Under the pieces are notes generated by a model. It ran no database searches. It was given only the letters and a program-made list of their open reading frames with translations, and was not told the origin of the DNA. From Nonomuraea typhae (GTDB lineage: Bacteria; Actinomycetota; Actinomycetes; Streptosporangiales; Streptosporangiaceae), in NCBI RefSeq assembly GCF_009760925.1, contig NZ_VRLV01000007.1:310001-374000 (forward strand): DNA of 64,000 nucleotides. Reading direction: 5' to 3'. The translations under genes were made by a program, and so were the position numbers. Positions 33,578-41,030 of the stretch are shown here, in pieces (within the stretch, counting starts at the first letter, position 1; every line of letters begins with the position of its first letter).

Positions 33578-35455
33578 TCAGTTGAACAGCAGGCGCAGCG
33601 AGAACGTCGCCTCGCTGGTGGTCTGCTTGCCGCTGAAGCCGACGGCCCGCAGCTGCTGGAGGTTGACCTTGTCGTCCCCCTGCATGTTCTCCAGGTAGAG
33701 CTTCTCGACCTTGTCCAGGTCCACGAAGAGCGCGAAGCTGGTGGCGCCCGCGTCGGGGATGGCGGTCTTGAAGGTCTCGCTGTCGCCCAGCGTGCCCTCC
33801 TCGGCGAGCTTCTTGGCGTACTCGTCCGTGGTGGCGAGGGTGTAGGTGCCGTCACCGGCGAGCTTGGCGATCTGCGGAGCCTGCTGGCCCTGGCTGGTCA
33901 TGGCCTTCTCGATCTTGCCGATGACCTCCTGCGCCTTGGCCGGGTCGGTGACGATGCGCACACCGGCCTTGAACTGCTGGTTGTCCAGACCCTCGCTGTC
34001 CACGGCGACGGTGAGGTTCTTGCCCAGCAGCGTGGCCAGGTCGTCGGGCAGCGTGAGGCCGAACTGGGTCTTGGCCTGCTCGACGAACTGCTTCATCTCG
34101 GCGCCGCCGGGCGTGCTGGCCATGGACTGCTCGATCTCGGCCCACTTCTTGGTGACGATCTCGCCGAGGCCGGAGAACGACAGGGCGCCGGCGGTGCCGG
34201 CGGGCAGCGTGGAGATGCTGGCCGCCTGCGGGTCGGTGGTGACGATGCCCTCGGCGCCCCGGACGATGCCGGCCAGTTCGGCGTAGGCGGCGTCGAAGCG
34301 CAGCGCGCCGGCGAAGCGGGCGTTCTTGACCTGCTCCAGCGCCTTCGCCTGCTCGGGGCCGAGCTCGTTCTCGGCCAGCTCGGCGATCTTGCCGAAGTGG
34401 GTCCAGAACGACAGGACGCCCTGCTCGCCGACCGCGTCGAGGTCACCGCCGAAGTCGCCGTTGTCGGCGAGGCTGCCCTCGCCCTTGGCGTAGCCGTCGG
34501 CCAGGCCCTGGTCCTGGGCGATGATGGCGTAGTCGTCGCGGAAGGCCAGGCCGTACTTCGAGTCGCCCAGCAGCTTGGGGATGCCCGCCCTGGCCTGCTC
34601 CTGGTCCTTGACCTGGACGGCGACGGCGAAGCCCGGCTCCTTGGACTCGCCGGCCGGCGGCAGGACGCCGACGCCGATCCGGCTGCCCAGCCACGGGTCT
34701 ACGTCCTTGGCGAAGTCCAGCTTGGCGAGGTCCTTGTCGTCCTTCTTGATGGACTCGAACAGCGCCTGGCGTGGGTCCTCGCCCTGGAAGGAGTCCTTGG
34801 TCAGGGTGAACTTCCGCGCGAGCTGGAACAACGCCACCTTCTGGTTGGCGGCGGGGTCCAGGTCGAGGCGGATGTAGGCGATGGAGTTGGCCGGCAGCAC
34901 CTCGTGCGGCTGGGTGCCGCCACCGCCCAGGGCGCTCAGCGCGAAGACCGTGCCACCGCCGAACAACAACACCGCCAGGGCCGCGACGCCGGCGATGATC
35001 CAGCCCTTCTTGCTGCCGCCCTGCCTGGCCGGGGGATCGGCGGGGCCGAAGTTCTCCGGGCCCTCCTGCTGCCAGCCGCCGCTGCCCTGCTGGGGCGGGC
35101 CGCCGTACTGGGGCTGCTGGCCGTAGGGCTGACCGGGCTGGCCGTACTGACCGGCCTGGCCGGGCTGGCCGTACGGCTGCTGGGACTGGCCGTAGGCGGG
35201 CTGACCGTGAGACGGCGGCTGCTGCCCGTAAGCGGCCTGCTGACCGTAGGGCTGCTGCTGGCCGTAGGCGTCCTGACCGTAGTGCTGCTGCTGGCCGTAC
35301 TGGGGCTGCTGCTGGTAAGGCTGCTGCGGCGGGTACGGCTGGCCGGGCGTCGGCATGGTCGGCGGGTTCTCGGCTGGCTGCTGCTCCTGGTTCCAGCGGT
35401 ATGCCGTGGTCCGGTTCGGATCCTGGCCACTCGGGGGATTATTCGCAGACATCAC
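33578..35455 (-). CDS. DUF3352 domain membrane protein with PQ/GY-rich N-terminus
   Basis: A 625-aa protein. The first ~145 residues are cytoplasmic, low-complexity Gln/Tyr/Gly/Pro (PYGQQ, QPYGQ repeats). One transmembrane helix follows (KGWIIAGVAALAVLLFGGGTVFAL), then a large extracellular DUF3352 domain: EVLPANSIAYIRLDLDPAANQ near its start, GLAFRDDYAIIAQDQGLADGYA, and a C-terminal part with SFALFVDLDKVEKLYL. DUF3352 proteins are surface-facing and of unknown function. It ends at the terminator shared with cysM. The low-complexity tail could phase-separate or bind a partner; this is speculative. Confidence 0.88.
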   Translation of the reverse strand: MMSANNPPSGQDPNRTTAYRWNQEQQPAENPPTMPTPGQPYPPQQPYQQQPQYGQQQHYGQDAYGQQQPYGQQAAYGQQPPSHGQPAYGQSQQPYGQPGQAGQYGQPGQPYGQQPQYGGPPQQGSGGWQQEGPENFGPADPPARQGGSKKGWIIAGVAALAVLLFGGGTVFALSALGGGGTQPHEVLPANSIAYIRLDLDPAANQKVALFQLARKFTLTKDSFQGEDPRQALFESIKKDDKDLAKLDFAKDVDPWLGSRIGVGVLPPAGESKEPGFAVAVQVKDQEQARAGIPKLLGDSKYGLAFRDDYAIIAQDQGLADGYAKGEGSLADNGDFGGDLDAVGEQGVLSFWTHFGKIAELAENELGPEQAKALEQVKNARFAGALRFDAAYAELAGIVRGAEGIVTTDPQAASISTLPAGTAGALSFSGLGEIVTKKWAEIEQSMASTPGGAEMKQFVEQAKTQFGLTLPDDLATLLGKNLTVAVDSEGLDNQQFKAGVRIVTDPAKAQEVIGKIEKAMTSQGQQAPQIAKLAGDGTYTLATTDEYAKKLAEEGTLGDSETFKTAIPDAGATSFALFVDLDKVEKLYLENMQGDDKVNLQQLRAVGFSGKQTTSEATFSLRLLFN

Positions 35456-35536
35456 TCAACTCACAATGTGGATATTTGACCACTAGGAAGTTATCGGATG
35501 TCTCTAGACGATCGCTTGCAATAGGCTGAAACTCCG

Positions 35537-35860
35537 TTACACGCGCGACAGCTCCTTCTTGACCGTCTTAAGGATCACCTCACCGTCGCCGTACTCACCG
35601 ACGGTGTCCCACGGCACGAACGTGCAGCCTGTGTAGACGACCTTGGCGATGGCGTCGGAGACCCAGCCGAAGCGCCCCTGCCGGTCGCGGGTGAGGCCGA
35701 AGAAGACCGGCCCCCGGATGGCCGAGACCACCAGGCCGTAAACCGTGTGGCTCTCCTGGAGCCCGCCCTTGTTCTTGATCACGCGCACGTCCACGACGTG
35801 CCCGACCCAGATGCCCTGGGAATCCCAGACGGATTGCCCCATGAGTTCGGTGAGTGCCAT
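35537..35860 (-). CDS. PRC-barrel-like small protein
   Basis: A 107-aa all-beta protein. MALTELMGQSVWDSQGIWVGHVVDVRVIKN is the usual PRC-barrel opening (strand, G-x-V-x-D), followed by VYGLVVSAIRGPVFFGLTRDR and VVYTGCTFVPWDTVGEYGDGEVILK. PRC-barrel proteins often bind RNA or modulate photosystem and ribosome assembly. Here the role is unknown. It lies 81 bp upstream of the DUF3352 gene on the same strand, so joint expression is possible. Confidence 0.8.
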   Translation of the reverse strand: MALTELMGQSVWDSQGIWVGHVVDVRVIKNKGGLQESHTVYGLVVSAIRGPVFFGLTRDRQGRFGWVSDAIAKVVYTGCTFVPWDTVGEYGDGEVILKTVKKELSRV

Positions 35861-35972
35861 GTGCGCGACGTTCGCATCCGGATCACGTTTACGCAGGTAG
35901 GCGCGCTGATAGGCGGGATGCCCTAGAGTATGGGTTTACTAGAATTTAGTTCCGGACTTGAGGTGGCACGGG

Positions 35973-36761
35973 ATGACCAAGTTCGACGAGGCGACCCAGG
36001 CGATCAAGATCGACGACCAGACCTACGACGTCTGCCTCGACCCCGGCTACTCGATCGGCGGGCCGCTCAACGGCGGCTATCTCGTGGCCGTGCTCCTGCG
36101 CGCCGCCGTGGACGCCGCGCCGTTCGCGCACCCGGTCAGCACCAGCGCGCAGTTCCTCAAGACTCCGGTGCCCGGTCCCGCCCGGGTGCGGGTCGAACCG
36201 CTGAAGGCCGGCCGTACCGCGGCCTTCTCCCGCGCGACGCTCGTCCAGGACGGGGCGGCCGTGATCGAGGCGCTGGTCACCACGGCGACGCTGGCGGAGG
36301 CGGAACCCGACTACAGCGACAAGGCCCCGGAGCTGCCCCCGATCGAGCAGTGCGCGAAGCTGCCCGACCCCAAACCCGAGTCCAACATGACGCTCAACGC
36401 CCAGATGGACCTGCGCTTCGACCCGCCCACGATCGGCTGGCTCAAGGGCCGGCCCACCGGGCGCCCCGAGTCGCGGGCCTACTTCCGGATGAGCGAGGAG
36501 CAGGACCCCGACGCGTACGTGCTGGCGCTGGCCGTGGACGCGCTGCCGCCCGTGGTCTTCTCCGCCGGGCGGCGCGGCTGGGCGCCCACCGTGGACCTCA
36601 CCTGGCACCTGCGCGCGCTTCCCGCGCCCGGCTGGCTCACCCTCGCCGGCAGCGGCCGGCTCATCTCCGGCGGCTGGTTCGACGAGGAGGTCGAGGTCTG
36701 GGACTCCGCGGGACGCCTTGTGGCACAGTCACGGCAGCTCGCTCGTGTGGGACGGGGTTAG
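35973..36761 (+). CDS. Hotdog-fold thioesterase family protein (TesB-like)
   Basis: A 262-aa acyl-CoA thioesterase-like protein with two hotdog halves. It shows the expected order DPGYSIGGPLNGGYLVAVLLRAAVDA, PVSTSAQFLKTPVPGPARVRVEPLK and RAYFRMSEEQDPD. The second half ends in HLRALPAPGWLTLAGSGRLISGGWFDEEVEVWD. It probably cleaves medium-chain acyl-CoAs. The ATG at 35973 gives MTKFDEATQAI, the family start; an in-frame ATG five codons earlier has no ribosome-binding site. Confidence 0.88.
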   Translation: MTKFDEATQAIKIDDQTYDVCLDPGYSIGGPLNGGYLVAVLLRAAVDAAPFAHPVSTSAQFLKTPVPGPARVRVEPLKAGRTAAFSRATLVQDGAAVIEALVTTATLAEAEPDYSDKAPELPPIEQCAKLPDPKPESNMTLNAQMDLRFDPPTIGWLKGRPTGRPESRAYFRMSEEQDPDAYVLALAVDALPPVVFSAGRRGWAPTVDLTWHLRALPAPGWLTLAGSGRLISGGWFDEEVEVWDSAGRLVAQSRQLARVGRG

Positions 36762-36816
36762 TAATGTGAGCATTCTTACGCGGTGAAGGCACTGGAGGTC
36801 GCCTACCCTCGAAGTC

Positions 36817-37668
36817 GTGCCAGACGCGAGCATCGGGATCTTCGACAGCGGAGTGGGCGGCCTGACGGTCGCCAGGGCGATCATCGACCAGTTGCCTCAC
36901 GAGTCCGTCACCTACGTCGCCGACACCGCCAACCAGCCGTATGGTCCCAAACGCATCGCCGAGCTGCGCAAGTATGCCCTGGAGGTGATGGACCACCTCG
37001 TCGAGCTGGACGTCAAGATGCTCGTGATCGCCTGCAACAGCGCCAGCTCCGCCGTGCTGCGCGACGCGCGCGAGCGGTACGACGTCCCGGTCGTCGAGGT
37101 GATCCAGCCGGCCACCCGCCGGGCCGTGCGGGCCACCCGCAACGGCCGGGTCGGCGTGATCGCCACCCGCGCCACCGTCGAGTCGATGGCCTACGACGAC
37201 GCCTTCGCCGCGGCACCCGACATCCGCCTCACCGGCGTGGCCGCCCCACGCCTGGTGGAGTACGTCGAACGCGGTGAGACGATGAGCGACGAGCTCATCG
37301 AGGTGCTCCGCGGCTACCTGGCGCCCGTCCAGGGAGCCGGGTGCGACACGCTCATCCTGGGCTGCACGCACTATCCATTGCTGACCGGTGCGATCTCCTA
37401 CGTCGTCGGCGACGGCGTCACGCTCGTCTCCAGCGCCGACGAGACGGCGAAGGACGTCTACCGGATCCTGCACGACCGCGGCCTGGCGGCACGGAACGGA
37501 GCCACCCCCCGGCACCGGTTCCTCGCCACTGGCGACTCCGACCTCTTCGCCCAGCTCGGGCGGCGGTTCCTGGGGCCGGAGATCGACGCGGTCGCCCTCG
37601 CACCCGTGGGGGGTAGTACCTCTTATGGGAGGCAAGATGAAAGTGACCATCATCGGGTGCTCGGGTAG
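36817..37668 (+). CDS. murI: Glutamate racemase
   Basis: Supplies D-glutamate for peptidoglycan. 283 aa. Catalytic cysteines C73 (IACNSAS) and C183 (GCTHYPLL) and the N-terminal IGIFDSGVGGLTVARA are intact. The last ~30 residues (SSYGRQDESDHH-like) extend over the start of the next gene, overlapping it by 32 bp. The GTG at 36817 lies 8 bp after TACCCT, with no Shine-Dalgarno nearby, suggesting leaderless translation. It is the first gene of the murI-MBL-(rph-rdgB) block. Confidence 0.93.
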   Translation: MPDASIGIFDSGVGGLTVARAIIDQLPHESVTYVADTANQPYGPKRIAELRKYALEVMDHLVELDVKMLVIACNSASSAVLRDARERYDVPVVEVIQPATRRAVRATRNGRVGVIATRATVESMAYDDAFAAAPDIRLTGVAAPRLVEYVERGETMSDELIEVLRGYLAPVQGAGCDTLILGCTHYPLLTGAISYVVGDGVTLVSSADETAKDVYRILHDRGLAARNGATPRHRFLATGDSDLFAQLGRRFLGPEIDAVALAPVGGSTSYGRQDESDHHRVLG

Positions 37669-38389
37669 CTTCCCGGGCCCGGACAGCCCCGCGTCCTGCT
37701 ATCTGCTGGAGGCCGAGGGGTTCAGGTTGCTGCTCGACTTCGGGAGCGGATCGCTGGGAGCGCTCCAACGCCACATCGACCTCTACGAGGTGAACGCGAT
37801 CTGCCTCACCCACCTGCACGCCGACCACTGCCTCGACATCTGCGGCTACCACGTGGCCCGCACGTACGGCCCGGCCGCGCCGTACCCGAAGGTGCCCGTC
37901 TACGCGCCCAGGGACGCCGGGCGGCGCCTGGCCGCCGCCTACGGCATGCCCGAGGAGCCCGGCCTGGAGACGGCCTTCGACTTCGTCGCGCTGGCGCCGG
38001 GCGTCTTCGAGATCGGCCCGTTCTCGGTGACGGCCGGCCTGGTCAACCATCCGGTCGAGACGTACGGCTTCCGCGCCGAGTCCGGCGGGCGCAGCGTCGC
38101 CTACTCCGGCGACACGGGCGAGTCCGGCGAGCTGGTACGGCTGGCCGACGGCACCGACCTGTTCCTGTGCGAGGCATCCTTCCTGGAGCGCCCCGAGCTG
38201 CCCCAGGGCTTGCACCTGACCGGTCGCCAGGCGGCCGAGCACGCGGCCAAGGCGGGCACCGGCCGGCTGGTGCTGACCCACCTGGTGCCCTGGCACGACC
38301 GGCTGCGGGTGCTCGACGAGGCCGCGAGCGGCGGCTACGACGGCCCGATCGAGCTGGCCCGCAGCGGGGCGGTTTACGACTTGGCCTGA
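37637..38389 (+). CDS. MBL-fold hydrolase, Rv1339-like cyclic-nucleotide phosphodiesterase
   Basis: A 250-aa metallo-beta-lactamase-fold enzyme. The metal site is THLHADHCLD (H59, H61, D63, H64), with later ligands GDTGESGE and LTHLVPWHD. It is syntenic with mycobacterial Rv1339, reported as an atypical class II cAMP phosphodiesterase. The sequence opens MKVTIIGCSGSFPGPDSPASCY. The ATG at 37637 follows GGGAGG. It overlaps murI by 32 bp, so expression is coupled. Its last 16 bp overlap the end of the convergent MFS gene. Confidence 0.9.
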   Translation: MKVTIIGCSGSFPGPDSPASCYLLEAEGFRLLLDFGSGSLGALQRHIDLYEVNAICLTHLHADHCLDICGYHVARTYGPAAPYPKVPVYAPRDAGRRLAAAYGMPEEPGLETAFDFVALAPGVFEIGPFSVTAGLVNHPVETYGFRAESGGRSVAYSGDTGESGELVRLADGTDLFLCEASFLERPELPQGLHLTGRQAAEHAAKAGTGRLVLTHLVPWHDRLRVLDEAASGGYDGPIELARSGAVYDLA

Positions 38390-39612
38390 ACCTCCGCGAA
38401 GTCCCGCATGTAGGGCAGGCGGGAGAACAGGAGGGGCAGGAAGGAGATCAGCCGCCCTGTCAGGAACACCCAGAGCGCCTCGCGCACGCCGATCTCATGG
38501 GCCACGATGCCGCCGAGCATCGCGCCGACCGGCATCGTGCCCAGGACGATGAACCTGACGGTGGCGTTGACCCGGCCGAGCATGCTCTCCGGGGTGACCG
38601 TCTGCCGGTAGGTGATCATGCCGATGTTGAAGAGGATCGCGCCGAAGGACAGGACGATGGAGGTCACGGCGAAGCACGAGACCCGCCAGTCGGACTGCGT
38701 CATCGGCAGCAGCAGCCCGAAGGGCGAGGTCAGGGTCAGCGCCAGCCAGGTGACGCGGGCGGTGCCGTACGTCTTGAACAGCCAGGTGCCGAGCAGGCCG
38801 CCGAGAAGACCGCCGAAGGCGCCCGACATGAGCAGCACGCCGATGATGCCGGGCGGCAACTGGACCACCGTCGCCAGGAACAACACCGACAGGCTCACGA
38901 CGGCGCTGATGCAGATGTTGGTGGCGGCGGTGGCGGCGAGGAAGACGCGTTGCACGGGGTCGGCCCAGACCGTCCGCAGGCCCAGGGCGATGTCGGGGAG
39001 GAGACGGGAACGTTCCGAAACCGGGGGTCTGGAGTCCGGCTTCTTGATGGAGCCGAGCAGGATGGCCGAGGTCAGCGCGCCCAGCGCGGTGGCCAGCATG
39101 GTCCGCGGCGCCCCGAGCAGCTGCACCAGCGCGCCGCTCAGGCTCGGACCGGCCAGCGCGCCGGTGTTGCGGATGACCTCCAGCTTGGCGTTGCCGTCGG
39201 ACAGCTGGTCCTTGCCCACCAGCGACGGCAGGTAGGTGACGTCGGCGACGTCGTTGAACACCTGGGCCAGCCCCACGAGAAGGGCCACGCCATACAGAAT
39301 CGGCATGGAGAGCAGGCCCAGCGCCGCCGTTAGCGGGATGCTGCCTAACAGGAGGAACCTTGCCACATCGGACACGAGCATCACCCGGCGTTTGCGCATG
39401 CGGTCCACCCATGCGCCGGCGGGCAGGCTGATGATCAGGAAGGCGGCTGACTGCAGGGCGGCTAGCGCGCCGACCTCGAGCGGCGACGCGTGCAGCGACA
39501 GCACGGCGACCAGGGGGAGGGCCACCCGTGCGATGTTGGCTCCGAACTCGTTGGCCAGATGCGAGCCCATGAATCGGAGGAAGTCGGGATTTCGTAACAC
39601 CCCCGTTGTCAT
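38374..39612 (-). CDS. MFS transporter (enterobactin-exporter-like)
   Basis: A 412-aa, 12-helix major facilitator of the MFS_3 type (EntS-like). The N-terminus MTTGVLRNPDFLRFMGSHL is typical; PLVAVLSLHASPLEVGALAAL and WVDRMRKRRVMLVSDV (motif A) follow. The ATG at 39612 is close to the start predicted by a TTGACC/TAGATC promoter; a TTG start at 39648 would place the promoter inside the gene and was rejected. It interrupts the conserved block between the MBL gene and rph. Confidence 0.87.
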   Translation of the reverse strand: MTTGVLRNPDFLRFMGSHLANEFGANIARVALPLVAVLSLHASPLEVGALAALQSAAFLIISLPAGAWVDRMRKRRVMLVSDVARFLLLGSIPLTAALGLLSMPILYGVALLVGLAQVFNDVADVTYLPSLVGKDQLSDGNAKLEVIRNTGALAGPSLSGALVQLLGAPRTMLATALGALTSAILLGSIKKPDSRPPVSERSRLLPDIALGLRTVWADPVQRVFLAATAATNICISAVVSLSVLFLATVVQLPPGIIGVLLMSGAFGGLLGGLLGTWLFKTYGTARVTWLALTLTSPFGLLLPMTQSDWRVSCFAVTSIVLSFGAILFNIGMITYRQTVTPESMLGRVNATVRFIVLGTMPVGAMLGGIVAHEIGVREALWVFLTGRLISFLPLLFSRLPYMRDFAEVQAKS

Positions 39613-39620
39613 TGGGTAAG

Positions 39621-39648
39621 GATCTATGTCCAGGACGCCAGCGGTCAA
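39621..39648 (-). promoter_or_regulatory. Promoter of MFS gene (minus strand)
   Basis: TTGACC (39648-39643), a 16-bp spacer and TAGATC (39626-39621) direct transcription toward 39614-39612, next to the ATG. A leaderless message is likely. Confidence 0.65.
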
Positions 39649-39680
39649 GGGTGCACCCCCGCGGAGATAGGGTGATCTGC

Positions 39681-40400
39681 ATGTCTCGACAGGATGGCCG
39701 CACTCCCGACCAGCTCCGGCCGGTCACCATCACCCGCAACTGGCTCACCCACGCGGAAGGCTCCGTGCTGGTGGAGTTCGGCGGCACGAGGGTCCTGTGC
39801 GCCGCCTCCGTCCAGGACAGCGTGCCCCGCTGGCGGCGCGGCAGCGGCCAGGGCTGGGTCACCGCCGAGTACGCCATGCTCCCGCGCGCCACCAACACCC
39901 GCAACGACCGCGAGTCGGTCCGCGGCAAGATCGGCGGGCGCACCCACGAGATCTCCCGGCTGATCGGCCGCTCACTGCGCGCCTGCGTCGACTACAAGGC
40001 GCTGGGCGAGAACTCCGTCCTCATCGACTGCGACGTGCTGCAGGCCGACGGTGGCACCCGCACCGCCGCGATCACCGGCGCCTACGTCGCGCTGGCCGAT
40101 GCCGTGGCGTGGATGCGCGAGCGCCGGATGTGCTCGGGCGACCCGCTGGTGGGCTCGGTCGCCGCCGTGTCGGTGGGCGTCGTGGGCGCCGTGCCGATGC
40201 TCGACCTGTGCTACTCCGAGGACGTCGCCGCCGAGACCGACATGAACGTGGTCATGACCGGCGACGGCAGCTTCGTCGAGGTGCAGGGCACCGCCGAGGG
40301 CGCCCCGTTCGACCGCGGCGCGCTCAACCAGCTCCTCGACCTGGCCGTCGCCGGGTGCGAGGAGCTCACGCTCCACCAGCAGGAGGCGCTCGGCGCATGA
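39681..40400 (+). CDS. rph: Ribonuclease PH
   Basis: Phosphorolytic 3'-5' exoribonuclease that trims tRNA 3' ends. 239 aa. LTHAEGSVLVEFGGTRVLCAASVQ, GWVTAEYAMLPRAT, RGKIGGRTHEISRLIGRSLRACVD and CDVLQADGGTRTAAITGAYVAL are the expected core, including the phosphate-binding Arg and catalytic Asp region. The ATG at 39681 is preceded by GGAGATAGGGTG. It overlaps rdgB by 4 bp (ATGA), a conserved coupling. Confidence 0.95.
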   Translation: MSRQDGRTPDQLRPVTITRNWLTHAEGSVLVEFGGTRVLCAASVQDSVPRWRRGSGQGWVTAEYAMLPRATNTRNDRESVRGKIGGRTHEISRLIGRSLRACVDYKALGENSVLIDCDVLQADGGTRTAAITGAYVALADAVAWMRERRMCSGDPLVGSVAAVSVGVVGAVPMLDLCYSEDVAAETDMNVVMTGDGSFVEVQGTAEGAPFDRGALNQLLDLAVAGCEELTLHQQEALGA

Positions 40401-40993
40401 AGATCATCTTGGCTACCCGCAACGCGGGCAAGATCGCCGAATTGCGCCGCATCCTCGACGGCTTCGACATCGTCGGCCTGGAGGAGTTCCCCGAGATCGA
40501 GGACGTCGTCGAGACCGGCGTCACCTTCGAGGAGAACGCCCTGCTCAAGGCCGTCGCCGTGGCCAGGGCCTCCGGCCTGCCCGCGGTCGCCGACGACTCC
40601 GGGCTCTGCGTGGACGTCCTCAACGGCATGCCCGGCGTCTTCTCCGCCCGCTGGTCCGGCCGGCACGGCGCCGACGAGGCCAACATCGACCTGCTGCTCG
40701 CCCAGGTCGGCGACGTGCCCGACCACCTGCTGACCGCGTACTTCGCCTGCTGCGCCGCCCTCGCGCTGCCCACGGGAGAGACGCGCGTGGCCGGGGGCAC
40801 GCTGCCCGGCAGCCTCATCCGCGTGCGCCGCGGCTCCCAGGGGTTCGGCTACGACCCGATCTTCGTGCCCGACGGCGACGTCCGCACCACCGCCGAGCTC
40901 TCCCCCGAGGAGAAGGACGCCATCAGCCACCGGGGCCGCGCCTTCCGCGCCCTCGCCCCGATCGTCCGCGAACTCCTCGTAACCGGGGCGTAA
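40397..40993 (+). CDS. rdgB: RdgB/HAM1 non-canonical purine NTP pyrophosphatase
   Basis: Removes ITP/XTP/dITP from the nucleotide pool. 198 aa. MKIILATRNAGKIAELRRIL is the substrate-binding start; VTFEENALLKAVAVARASGLPAVADDSGL carries metal-binding acidic residues, and GFGYDPIF and SHRGRAFRAL the base-binding end. Translation is coupled to rph through ATGA. It is the last gene of the conserved block; a hairpin follows that also covers the start of the next gene. Confidence 0.95.
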   Translation: MKIILATRNAGKIAELRRILDGFDIVGLEEFPEIEDVVETGVTFEENALLKAVAVARASGLPAVADDSGLCVDVLNGMPGVFSARWSGRHGADEANIDLLLAQVGDVPDHLLTAYFACCAALALPTGETRVAGGTLPGSLIRVRRGSQGFGYDPIFVPDGDVRTTAELSPEEKDAISHRGRAFRALAPIVRELLVTGA

Positions 40994-41001
40994 GATCTCC
41001 C

Positions 41002-41030
41002 ACCCCCTCGACGGCGTAGCGTCGAGGGGT
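41002..41030 (+). promoter_or_regulatory. Hairpin burying the ribosome-binding site and start of the molybdoenzyme gene
   Basis: ACCCCCTCGACG pairs with CGTCGAGGGGT around GCGTAG. The right arm contains the Shine-Dalgarno-like GAGGGG and the first two bases of the GTG start (41029). It may also end the rdgB transcript. Confidence 0.6.
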
